Position numbers and translations under genes: made by a program. This document shows positions 1-5,816 of a stretch of DNA of 5,893 nt, piece after piece; position 1 is the first letter of the stretch, and each line of letters opens with the position of its first letter. The notes under the pieces are model-generated. The model was not told where the DNA came from. It did no database searches and saw only the letters and a list, made by a program, of their open reading frames with translations. Source of the stretch: Akkermansiaceae bacterium UBA5688 (GTDB taxonomy: Bacteria > Verrucomicrobiota > Verrucomicrobiia > Verrucomicrobiales > Akkermansiaceae); assembly GCA_002420315.1 (NCBI GenBank), contig DIHU01000158.1, forward strand, positions 1 to 5,893, written 5' to 3'.

Positions 1-69
1 GGCGTTCCCTCTCGACCTTCAACGAGACAGAAGCTAGCCTTCTCTATCGAGGATGTTTTTAAAAAGTGA
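1..69 (+). CDS. Possible C-terminal tail of an upstream gene (partial, unidentified)
   Basis: The first reading frame is open from the window edge to a TGA at 67-69 and encodes 22 residues ending in AFSIEDVFKK, a plausible protein C-terminus. If real, it overlaps the permease start at 53 by 17 nt, the same overlap as between the last two genes of the downstream operon, which would make it the preceding operon member. Of the other two frames, one stops at 35-37 and the other reads through to 60-62. A 22-codon open stretch can easily arise by chance, so this is only a candidate. No family could be recognised. Confidence 0.28.
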   Translation, partial: GVPSRPSTRQKLAFSIEDVFKK

Positions 70-1168
70 CCGCTACATCAGCCGGCAGATATCTGTCACA
101 GCATTTTACGCCGTCCTTATATTAAGTGTCGTTCTAGTACTCGGCAATATTTTCAAAGAAATTAACGAGCTCCTAGTTGAACGACGTGCCCCTATTTCCT
201 TTCTTGGAATCTTCGTCCTTAAATTATTGCCTGTATCTTTAGTATTCACAATCCCATGGGGTTTTTTGGCAGCAGTGTTACTTGTATTTGGCAGACTTTC
301 GTCAGACCAAGAAATCAATTCTCTTCGCACCGCAGGCATGGGCCTTTATCGCATTGCCTCTCCTATCCTCTTTATGGGCTTACTTCTTTCCCTTCTATGT
401 CTCTGGCTAAACGCGACCGTTTCGCCACGATCCAAGGGCGAACTGAAGGTAATGCTTTATGAAACCTTTAAAGAGGACCCGCTTCGTTTACTTGACCCAG
501 GAGTCGTCCAATCTCGGTTAACAGGGCAACGGATTTATATCGAATCACGGAATTCGGATGACAGCTTTCAAGGATTCCACGCCTATGAGTTGGGAGCAGA
601 TGAAATCAGCGAGTGGCCAGTTGGTTATCTATATGCACGCGACGTTGCGTCAATTACTCCCGACAAAGAGGTCGAAAAACTTGAACTGAGACTCAGTGGG
701 GTCTGGCTGGAAAAATATAATGAGGAACAACCCATCCAGCAAGGTGCCGCCGGTGAGATCGAACCTTGGATCCTACCCCTAGCTGCCGGGAAATCTCGTA
801 GAGTCAAAGCCAACCGACTCGATAACAAGCAAATTAGCGAACTTCTAGCAAACCCACCAACCAACTTAACCGTAGAGAAGCTAGCGGAGTTTGATGCTGA
901 ACGAATTCGCCGAATTTCCTTTTCCTTTGCTCCCCTTGCCCTTGCCTTCGTAGGGATTCCTCTCGGACTTTCAGCCCGAAGAAAGGAAACCTCATCGGGA
1001 TCAGGGATGAGCCTTGGAGTAGCTGTAGTCTACTTTCTTTTCTTTATCATTGCTGATGAAACCCAAGGCTCGAGCCTCATACTCACCAAAGTTTTAATGT
1101 GGGTTCCTAATCTTGCTTGCCTCGCTTTAGGGACTTTCCTCTTTCGCCGTGCCACCAAACGCGCATAG
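53..1168 (+). CDS. LptF/LptG (YjgP/YjgQ) family LPS export permease
   Basis: This is an inner-membrane permease subunit of the Lpt machine, which with the LptB ATPase extracts lipopolysaccharide and passes it to the periplasmic bridge. The 371-residue length is normal for the family. Visible membrane segments lie at about 14-32, 52-80 and 100-121, followed by a periplasmic beta-type domain at about 122-285 and three more segments at about 289-307, 319-336 and 344-364. The FGRLSSDQEINSLRTAGMG stretch (79-97) is the hallmark cytoplasmic coupling-helix region that docks on LptB, and RRISFSFAPLALAFVGIPLG (286-305) is the typical restart of the second membrane half. The N-terminus (FLKSDRYISRQ) matches the usual family start, supporting ATG 53, although the nearby GAGG directly abuts the ATG and is badly spaced as a ribosome binding site. 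The sequence alone does not tell me whether it is LptF or LptG; no partner paralogue is in the window. It is followed after 9 bp by the SulP gene. Confidence 0.92.
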   Translation: MFLKSDRYISRQISVTAFYAVLILSVVLVLGNIFKEINELLVERRAPISFLGIFVLKLLPVSLVFTIPWGFLAAVLLVFGRLSSDQEINSLRTAGMGLYRIASPILFMGLLLSLLCLWLNATVSPRSKGELKVMLYETFKEDPLRLLDPGVVQSRLTGQRIYIESRNSDDSFQGFHAYELGADEISEWPVGYLYARDVASITPDKEVEKLELRLSGVWLEKYNEEQPIQQGAAGEIEPWILPLAAGKSRRVKANRLDNKQISELLANPPTNLTVEKLAEFDAERIRRISFSFAPLALAFVGIPLGLSARRKETSSGSGMSLGVAVVYFLFFIIADETQGSSLILTKVLMWVPNLACLALGTFLFRRATKRA

Positions 1169-1177
1169 ATTACTCGT

Positions 1178-3046
1178 ATGGATAAGGTGATGCGAAAAGT
1201 CAGACTCGCATGTCGCGCTTTTGGAAAATGGGCTGCCAGCAACCAGCTCCGCCTTTTCCCCTTCCGAGAGAACCTCTCAGACTACACCTCGTTGGATAGC
1301 AAAGCGGATCTTCGGGCTGCGATCAACATCGCCCTTTTGGCAATTCCCCAAGGCATGGCTTATGCCGCAATTGCTGAACTCCCGATTCTTTATGGAATCG
1401 TATGCTCTGCAATCGCAGCCATGGTTGCTCCCCTTTTTGCAAGTTCTAAGCATACCATTCTGGGTCCTACTAATGCGACCTCGCTTATGGTTTTTAGCTT
1501 CTTCGCAGCCGGCACATACTCCAGCGCCGAGAAGTTGAATCTCATGCCTCTTCTGGTTCTAATGGTCGGAGTAATCTGCCTGATCGGCGCAATCCTAAAG
1601 GCTGCCGAATTAATTCAATACGTTAGCCAAAGCGTCCTGGTGGGATACATAACTGGAGCTGCCATCTTGATTATTATCAACCAGTGCAAACACCTTTTCG
1701 GTGTGAGCGAAGTCGTTATTCCTGCCAGCAACTTCTTTGGCATGCTCAGCGAACTGATAGCGGCAAAAAAATCTTACCTCTGGCAGCCCGCCATCCTTGG
1801 ATTTAGCACCCTTGCCGTTTATCTCACCATGAGCAGGTATTTGAAGGCTTTACCCAATTTTGCAATCTCACTCGCTCTTGCCTCAATTCTTTCAACCTTA
1901 ATTGGATCTCAGTCCCCCGGCTGGGATTCCGCTGTTCCGACATTCCCTAGCTTTTCACTCAACGACCTGACCCCACGTCTACCTAAGCCAACGAGTGCAG
2001 GGTTATTTGGTGACATCTCGAATCTTCTAGGAGTTGCCGTTGCTATCGCTTTTTTAGCCACTCTTGAAAATATTGTGATGGCAAAATCGCTCGCATCTCG
2101 AACGGGAAGCCGAACCGAAATCAACCAGGATATGATGTCAGTCGGAATGAGCAACCTCGCCTGTGCATTTACAGCCGCAATGCCTTCATCGGGTTCTCTT
2201 ACCCGCTCCGCCCTAAACTATGAATCCGACGCGCGGTCGGGTCTCTCATCGATTCTCGCAGGATTCTTTTGCCTCATCGCACTCTTTCTTTTCGCATTTC
2301 TAATCCCCAACCCAGTGGCATTTATACCCAAGGCAGCTCTCGCTGGGTTAGTCATCGCAGTCGCCGCGTCATTGATCAAAAAGAAGAACATCAGAATCTG
2401 CCTTCGATCAACACCCGAGGACGGGGGGGTTCTTATCCTAACCTTTCTAGCTTCCCTAATTTTCCCTCTCTACGTAGCGATTTTCATCGGGGTCTCATTG
2501 TCAATTTTCTTGTTCCTTCGTAAGGTTTCCCGCCCCCACCTTGTCGAATATGAAATTTGCGATAACGGCGAACTTCGTGAGTTGGATCAAAAACAGAAAC
2601 GCCCCAACCCCGCAATTTCGATCGTCCATGTTGAGGGCTCACTTTTCTTTGGCGCCGCCGATCTTTTCCAAAGCCAGGTTCAGCGCCTCGTTGTTGACCC
2701 CAATATTAAGGTAATCATCCTACGCCTGAAAAATGCCCGACATCTTGATGCTACCAGCGTCATGTCCCTACGTGAACTCATTCGTTTTGTTCGCTCCCGT
2801 GACCGCCACCTCATTGTATCAGGAGCAACCCGAGACGTTTACAAAGTTTTGAAGAGCTCAGGGGTTTTACAGACTCTTCAGCAAGGATGCCGTCGTAAGG
2901 AGGGCGAAACCAATCTCTTTTTTAATGCACCTAGCAATCCAAACATCTCAACCCGGGATGCTTTAATACGCGCTCAGGAACTTCTGGGAACCAAACAAGC
3001 CGAGGTTAAAATCTACTTTGATCCCTCACACGACAAGAAAGGCTGA
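1178..3046 (+). CDS. SulP (SLC26-type) family anion transporter with C-terminal STAS domain
   Basis: This is a membrane transporter of the SulP family, whose members move sulfate, bicarbonate or other anions; the substrate cannot be read from the sequence. The hydrophobic transport domain covers about residues 46-448. Family signatures are IPQGMAYAAIAELPILYGIV (56-75), the GPTNATS loop (96-102), ENIVMAKSLA (297-306) with NQDM (316-319), and the PSSGSLTRSALN stretch (336-347), corresponding to the conserved P-x-x-G-S-x-x-R-S core. A cytoplasmic STAS domain follows at about 478-570 (AISIVHVEGSLFFGAAD through LDATSVMSLREL); D524 and S527 in DATS sit where anti-sigma-factor antagonists carry their regulatory serine. 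About 50 extra residues follow the STAS domain. The total of 622 aa is slightly long but typical. I kept ATG 1178; ATG 1190 (Met5) is a possible alternative with AAGG just upstream but too close. It lies 9 bp after the permease gene and 13 bp before the next start, so it is probably co-transcribed. Confidence 0.95.
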   Translation: MDKVMRKVRLACRAFGKWAASNQLRLFPFRENLSDYTSLDSKADLRAAINIALLAIPQGMAYAAIAELPILYGIVCSAIAAMVAPLFASSKHTILGPTNATSLMVFSFFAAGTYSSAEKLNLMPLLVLMVGVICLIGAILKAAELIQYVSQSVLVGYITGAAILIIINQCKHLFGVSEVVIPASNFFGMLSELIAAKKSYLWQPAILGFSTLAVYLTMSRYLKALPNFAISLALASILSTLIGSQSPGWDSAVPTFPSFSLNDLTPRLPKPTSAGLFGDISNLLGVAVAIAFLATLENIVMAKSLASRTGSRTEINQDMMSVGMSNLACAFTAAMPSSGSLTRSALNYESDARSGLSSILAGFFCLIALFLFAFLIPNPVAFIPKAALAGLVIAVAASLIKKKNIRICLRSTPEDGGVLILTFLASLIFPLYVAIFIGVSLSIFLFLRKVSRPHLVEYEICDNGELRELDQKQKRPNPAISIVHVEGSLFFGAADLFQSQVQRLVVDPNIKVIILRLKNARHLDATSVMSLRELIRFVRSRDRHLIVSGATRDVYKVLKSSGVLQTLQQGCRRKEGETNLFFNAPSNPNISTRDALIRAQELLGTKQAEVKIYFDPSHDKKG

Positions 3047-3059
3047 CCCTAGACTTTTT

Positions 3060-3560
3060 ATGTCAATGCGATACACTAACAACGTGACGGAGAAATTTGA
3101 AGATCGCGCCAGAGAAGCTCTTGCCCAGCCTAAGAATGTTGGTGAAATGAACGACGCCGATAGCGTCGGAACTGTTGGATCTCCTGACTGCGGCGACATG
3201 CTTCGCATGTGGCTAAAATTCACCGAAAAGAATGGAAAAAAAGTAATCGATCGAGCCTCATTTCAAGCATTTGGATGTCAGACTGCCATTGCCGTGGCTT
3301 CTATGGCCACCGAACTCTTGAAAGGAAAAACACCCGAGGAGGCCCGCGATCTAAAGCCAGATGAACTTTCTGGAGATCTTGGCCCGCTTCCTCCTATGAA
3401 GATTCATTGTGGCCAACTAGTCGAGCAGGCGCTCAAAAGCGCCCTTGATGGCAAAGACGCTCCACAAAAAAAGACGACCGAGACCTTAGCTGGAAACCTT
3501 CACGCTGCGCCATCGCAGAAAATAAAAATCATCCCTCTCGAAAATGACGAGGATCATTAG
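3060..3560 (+). CDS. IscU/NifU N-terminal-type iron-sulfur cluster assembly scaffold protein
   Basis: This is a predicted cytosolic scaffold on which Fe-S clusters are built before transfer to apo-proteins. The 166-residue product starts MSMRYTNNVTEKFEDRAR and has all three cluster-ligand cysteines of the family in their usual contexts: C44 in SPDCGD with the conserved Asp46, C73 in AFGCQTAIA, and C117 in LPPMKIHCGQL. The PKNVG stretch (24-28) matches the PRNVG of IscU. It has a Lys/Asp-rich tail of about 36 residues beyond the IscU-type core (about 131-166), with no second NifU C-terminal (CxxC) domain. I chose ATG 3060 because the frame can otherwise be extended only to a TTG at 3018 inside the SulP gene, adding residues unlike the family. 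No clear ribosome binding site precedes it. Its 3' end overlaps the peptidase gene by 17 nt. No cysteine desulfurase, hscAB or regulator is adjacent, so its sulfur donor must be encoded elsewhere. Confidence 0.92.
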   Translation: MSMRYTNNVTEKFEDRAREALAQPKNVGEMNDADSVGTVGSPDCGDMLRMWLKFTEKNGKKVIDRASFQAFGCQTAIAVASMATELLKGKTPEEARDLKPDELSGDLGPLPPMKIHCGQLVEQALKSALDGKDAPQKKTTETLAGNLHAAPSQKIKIIPLENDEDH

Positions 3561-4491
3561 CATCCTCTTTTTTCTTGGTATCCCTGGCGATTTAATAGGA
3601 CAGACCTGGCTAAAGAAAATTCACCCACCAACCGGAGCTGGAAAGTATTTCATAACACCCGAAGCCGGACGGTTCATTTACCAGACCAACAGCTTCCGGA
3701 TCGTGACTTTTAAGAGGCACGACCACACTTTAATGACTGATTTCACAAAGTGTCTCGAATCAGTCCCGCTAGCGCTACGGAATATTCCAGTGCCTCTTTA
3801 CGCCCCTTCCAAGAAGCAAAAAGGCCAACTCCTTATCGTAGGTCACAATGAAGATTATCTTGCTGCTGGAGGAGCCAAAAATACGGCAGGCTACTACGAT
3901 GGAGCTAAAAACCAAACCATTATAAATTGGACTCATTTCAGAAATGACACCACCCCAACACGCATTCTCCAAGAACCAGCTTTCGATCTCATTATTCATG
4001 AATTAACCCACCTCTCAATGCATAATCTAATGTGGAAGTGTCAACCTTGGCTCACCGAAGGAATCGCTGAATATATGGCGGCTTCACATATTGGACGGGG
4101 AAACTTTGACTTCAGCCGGATTGATCACGCGGTTCGTAAAAGAATCGAAAAGCACACCAAACCCGGATCTATTAGCAGCACCGCTCTCGCGATACGTCCT
4201 CTGATCTCTCTCTCTTCAAAAGCATGGCTTGAACGAACAGCCGAGGTTGATGCTTGGGAAGCTTTAAAAGCCTACAACGGCGCCTTATTATTATCGCACT
4301 ATTGCCTTCATGGTGGAACGAAACGACTTAATAATACCCGGCAGCATTTCGAAACACTTCATACCATCAAGACAAAAGGTCAAAAGAAGCCCCACCTCAT
4401 TCCAGTGGAAAAAGCTAAGTCCATCGAGATCGCCATTGCCAATTACTGGAAAAACCGTGGTCTACAAATAAAGTTTGATTCTCTAAATTGA
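3544..4491 (+). CDS. Secreted gluzincin-type zinc metallopeptidase (HELTH...TEG), DUF1570/peptidase-MA-like
   Basis: This 315-residue protein begins with a short basic and hydrophobic stretch (MTRIISILFFLGIPGDLIG), which looks like a signal peptide with a weak cleavage site near residue 19-20, so export is likely but not certain. The zinc site is clear: H152-E153-L-T-H156 followed by W169-L-T-E172-G-I-A-E-Y177. H152, H156 and E172 are the expected zinc ligands and E153 the catalytic base, as in gluzincins such as the M1 family. The downstream AYNGALLLSHYCLHGGTKRL stretch (about 244-263) resembles the helix after the active site in DUF1570/peptidase-MA-like proteins of planctomycetes and verrucomicrobia; that family assignment is from memory of the motif layout. 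The substrate is unknown. The ATG overlaps the end of the Fe-S scaffold gene by 17 nt, implying translational coupling. No Shine-Dalgarno is visible; the upstream bases are A-rich. It is the last gene of the operon and converges on the esterase. Confidence 0.87.
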   Translation: MTRIISILFFLGIPGDLIGQTWLKKIHPPTGAGKYFITPEAGRFIYQTNSFRIVTFKRHDHTLMTDFTKCLESVPLALRNIPVPLYAPSKKQKGQLLIVGHNEDYLAAGGAKNTAGYYDGAKNQTIINWTHFRNDTTPTRILQEPAFDLIIHELTHLSMHNLMWKCQPWLTEGIAEYMAASHIGRGNFDFSRIDHAVRKRIEKHTKPGSISSTALAIRPLISLSSKAWLERTAEVDAWEALKAYNGALLLSHYCLHGGTKRLNNTRQHFETLHTIKTKGQKKPHLIPVEKAKSIEIAIANYWKNRGLQIKFDSLN

Positions 4492-4516
4492 ACCTCTTGG
4501 TCATTGATTTTCTTTT
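4489..4516 (+). terminator. Weak candidate terminator between the convergent genes
   Basis: The only base-pairing I see at the operon end is TG-ACC (4489-4490 and 4492-4494, A4491 bulged) against GGT-CA (4499-4503) around a TCTT loop, followed by the T-rich run TTGATTTTCTTTT (4504-4516). Five pairs with a bulge make a weak stem, and the outer pairs are formed by the two stop codons (TGA and TCA) of the convergent genes, which are complementary by necessity. The T-rich run is the better part of the signal. It reads only for + strand transcription. Confidence 0.2.
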
Positions 4517-5406
4517 ACAGAACTATCCTCAAGCCTCAATTTTTCGTCAAAAAAGTGGTGTTTTAAAAACTTAATCACCACCTCGTCGACCGAAGGGCCG
4601 AAACCTCTACCGTGCCCACCATCCGAGACAGTAAGAAGAACAGAAGAGACTTTGAGGTCATCTAATTTTTCGTCTAGCGCCTTACCCTGAAGGTAAGGCA
4701 CCAGTGGGTCTCTTGTTCCATGCACGGTAAGAATGGGAGCATCATCTTTGGACACTTGATGAAATGGTGAAGCAATTTTTGCTCGAGCTTTTAGAGCCGA
4801 AACCTCTCCCCCCAGAAGCTGCCCCTCAGGTGAGCTCGCAGCGTTATGATCCATTGAGCTGCCCTGATGATTCATCACTAAAAAATCAGTGGGTCCAAAG
4901 AAATTAATAACCGCTTTCACTGAAGTTGATTGGTCGACATGAGATCCCAATTTCCCATCGAGGTTTGGGTGATTCTGCGTCGTCCCCATAAAAGTGACTA
5001 GGTGTCCTCCCGCCGATGCTCCCCAGACCACAATCCGCTCTGCATCAAGGTGATACTTTTTGGCATGGGCCTTCACCCATCGCAAGGCTGCTTTGCAATC
5101 ATGAATCTGTGCAGGCCAGCTCTTCTCCGATGTAAGCCGATAGTTAATTGAAACAATAGCGCAATTTAAACCAGCAGCCTTCAGTGCTCTCCCCGGACGA
5201 TCTTTACTCCCCTGTCTCCAGGCACCCCCATGAATCCATAAGAGCACCGGGCGGGGCGATTTAGTTTTAGTTTCGGGAATGTAAAGGTCCAAAGTCTGTC
5301 TCGGATTTGCATCGCCAACGTAATCAATATCATTAACCCGGCGTAACTTAGGGGCAGCAAAAGCCACTCCAAAAGTTAGAATTAAAATTACCAGTTCATA
5401 TTTCAT
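4501..5406 (-). CDS. Secreted alpha/beta-hydrolase fold esterase/lipase (carboxylesterase, BD-FAE-like)
   Basis: This is a predicted serine hydrolase acting on ester bonds outside the cytoplasm. Starting at ATG 5406 the protein has 301 residues, with a classic signal peptide MKYELVILILTFGVAFA and a cut before A18-P19. The oxyanion loop is HGGAW (59-63), the nucleophile is S131 in GASAGGH, the acid is D233 in HGTRDPLVP, and the histidine is H265 in DGGHGRGFG, giving a full catalytic triad in the expected order. The N-terminal DLYIPE (40-45) is usual for this family in polysaccharide-degrading bacteria, where relatives act as carbohydrate acetyl or feruloyl esterases or general esterases; the substrate here is not determinable. 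The frame can be extended to a GTG at 5496, but that would bury the signal peptide behind 30 residues, so ATG 5406 is preferred. No ribosome binding site is clear, and the start codon lies in a 6-bp inverted repeat. The gene has no co-directed close partner and its stop is 9 bp from the operon's stop. Confidence 0.92.
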   Translation of the reverse strand: MKYELVILILTFGVAFAAPKLRRVNDIDYVGDANPRQTLDLYIPETKTKSPRPVLLWIHGGAWRQGSKDRPGRALKAAGLNCAIVSINYRLTSEKSWPAQIHDCKAALRWVKAHAKKYHLDAERIVVWGASAGGHLVTFMGTTQNHPNLDGKLGSHVDQSTSVKAVINFFGPTDFLVMNHQGSSMDHNAASSPEGQLLGGEVSALKARAKIASPFHQVSKDDAPILTVHGTRDPLVPYLQGKALDEKLDDLKVSSVLLTVSDGGHGRGFGPSVDEVVIKFLKHHFFDEKLRLEDSSVKENQ

Positions 5407-5416
5407 AGTAATGAAA
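5401..5416. repeat. Inverted repeat spanning the esterase start codon
   Basis: TTTCAT (5401-5406) and ATGAAA (5411-5416) are perfect 6-bp arms around a 4-nt spacer. On the esterase (minus) strand this reads TTTCAT-TACT-ATGAAA, placing the start codon and second codon in the 3' arm of a small hairpin. It could lower initiation or be chance in an AT-rich leader. The sequence is certain; the function is not known. Confidence 0.45.
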
Positions 5417-5509
5417 GTAAGATATTCTTTCTTTGTTGCAATCGAGGAAATTGCACTCAAGTAAAACCTGCTGTGACCGCTGGTGAGGATACCCACCTAA
5501 TCAATCTTC

Positions 5510-5523
5510 TCTCAACTCTCAAC
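5510..5523. repeat. Two tandem copies of TCTCAAC
   Basis: TCTCAAC at 5510-5516 is followed at once by an identical copy at 5517-5523. The second copy also forms the left arm of an imperfect hairpin (TCTC-AACC against GGTT-TTT-GAGA, ending at 5540). It sits about 100 bp upstream of the esterase start. It could be a repeated operator half-site or a slippage product. Confidence 0.35.
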
Positions 5524-5543
5524 CTAGTTGGTTTTTGAGATCG

Positions 5544-5563
5544 TCGAAGCTCAGACGCTTCGA
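5544..5563. repeat. Perfect 7-bp inverted repeat (TCGAAGC / GCTTCGA)
   Basis: TCGAAGC (5544-5550) pairs with GCTTCGA (5557-5563) across a 6-nt loop TCAGAC. No T-run follows on either strand, so it is not an intrinsic terminator. It lies inside both of the opposing open frames and upstream of the esterase, so a protein-binding site or RNA hairpin in a leader are both possible. Confidence 0.5.
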
Positions 5564-5663
5564 TTGCGAGTTCCTCGTCAACCTGATCCAGCGCCATTAA
5601 TTGAACCCACAAAAAATCAACCCCCTCAAAGGAAAAAGAGCTACCACTCCGCGATTACGCAAG

Positions 5664-5699
5664 GCCTTTTACTGGCTCTAGATGGCCCATATAAAAGGC
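5664..5699. repeat. 8-bp inverted repeat (GCCTTTTA / TAAAAGGC)
   Basis: GCCTTTTA (5664-5671) and TAAAAGGC (5692-5699) are perfect arms around a 20-nt spacer, which itself has a small TGG/CCA pairing (5673-5675 with 5687-5689). Neither side is followed by a T-run. Spacing and symmetry would suit a palindromic repeat element or the end of a larger element. Confidence 0.45.
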
Positions 5700-5754
5700 T
5701 TTGACGCCGGCGAGTAATACCAAAAGCAAACACTGTGACATAACAGGCCCACCC

Positions 5755-5776
5755 GCGCCTAAAAAGGCCAAGGCGC
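5755..5776 (-). repeat. GC-rich 6-bp hairpin downstream of the partial minus-strand gene
   Basis: GCGCCT (5755-5760) and AGGCGC (5771-5776) form a strong stem around a 10-nt spacer, starting about 40 nt beyond the stop codon of the partial gene at 5817. Its position suits a transcription terminator for that gene, but the T-run lies inside the loop on the minus strand rather than after the stem, so it is at best a factor-dependent or processing structure. Confidence 0.35.
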
Positions 5777-5792
5777 AACGTGAGTCTCCTAT

Positions 5793-5808
5793 CAAGTTTA
5801 CAAGTTTA
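5793..5808. repeat. Two tandem copies of CAAGTTTA
   Basis: The 8-mer CAAGTTTA occurs at 5793-5800 and again, without a gap, at 5801-5808. It lies 8 bp beyond the stop codon of the partial minus-strand gene. No function is evident. Confidence 0.3.
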
Positions 5809-5816
5809 TCGGAGGA

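Larger units (their letters stand above)
5407..5816. other. 410-bp intergenic block with no defensible gene, several short repeats and two opposing open frames
   Basis: This block separates the esterase start from the end of the next minus-strand gene and should contain the esterase promoter, but I could not pick a convincing -35/-10 pair. A minus-strand open frame runs from ATG 5597 to TGA 5457 (46 residues, starting MALDQVDEELAIEASELRR) and stays open further upstream to a TAA near 5656. A plus-strand frame starting TTG 5528 and ending TGA 5704 encodes 58 residues (ending SAITQGLLLALDGPYKRL). They are antisense to each other, so at most one is likely real; neither has a good ribosome binding site or a recognised family. 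Inverted repeats occur at 5517-5540, 5544-5563, 5664-5699 and 5755-5776. The density of small repeats fits a decayed gene, a palindromic repeat element or a structured leader; I cannot choose between them. Confidence 0.5.

Noticed and set aside
1909..2154. Minus-strand open frame of 81 codons within the SulP gene
   Set aside because: It lies wholly antisense to a clearly conserved transporter core and encodes nothing recognisable, so it is a coding shadow; the same holds for the other frames lying inside the five main genes.
3018..3059. TTG start giving a 14-residue longer Fe-S scaffold protein
   Set aside because: The extra residues lie inside the SulP gene, do not resemble the IscU/NifU N-terminus, and the ATG at 3060 opens directly into the family-like sequence.
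3060..3560. Full-length NifU (three-domain) protein
   Set aside because: Only the N-terminal scaffold domain is present; neither the central 2Fe-2S domain nor the C-terminal CxxC domain can be seen before the stop at 3560.
5407..5496. GTG start giving a 30-residue longer esterase
   Set aside because: It would place non-hydrophobic residues before an otherwise textbook signal peptide beginning at Met 5406.
5580..5660. tRNA-like fragments on the minus strand (GTGGTAGCTC and GGGTTCAATT)
   Set aside because: The D-loop-like and T-loop-like strings are present, but there is no matching acceptor stem and no anticodon arm, and the spacing is wrong for a tRNA.
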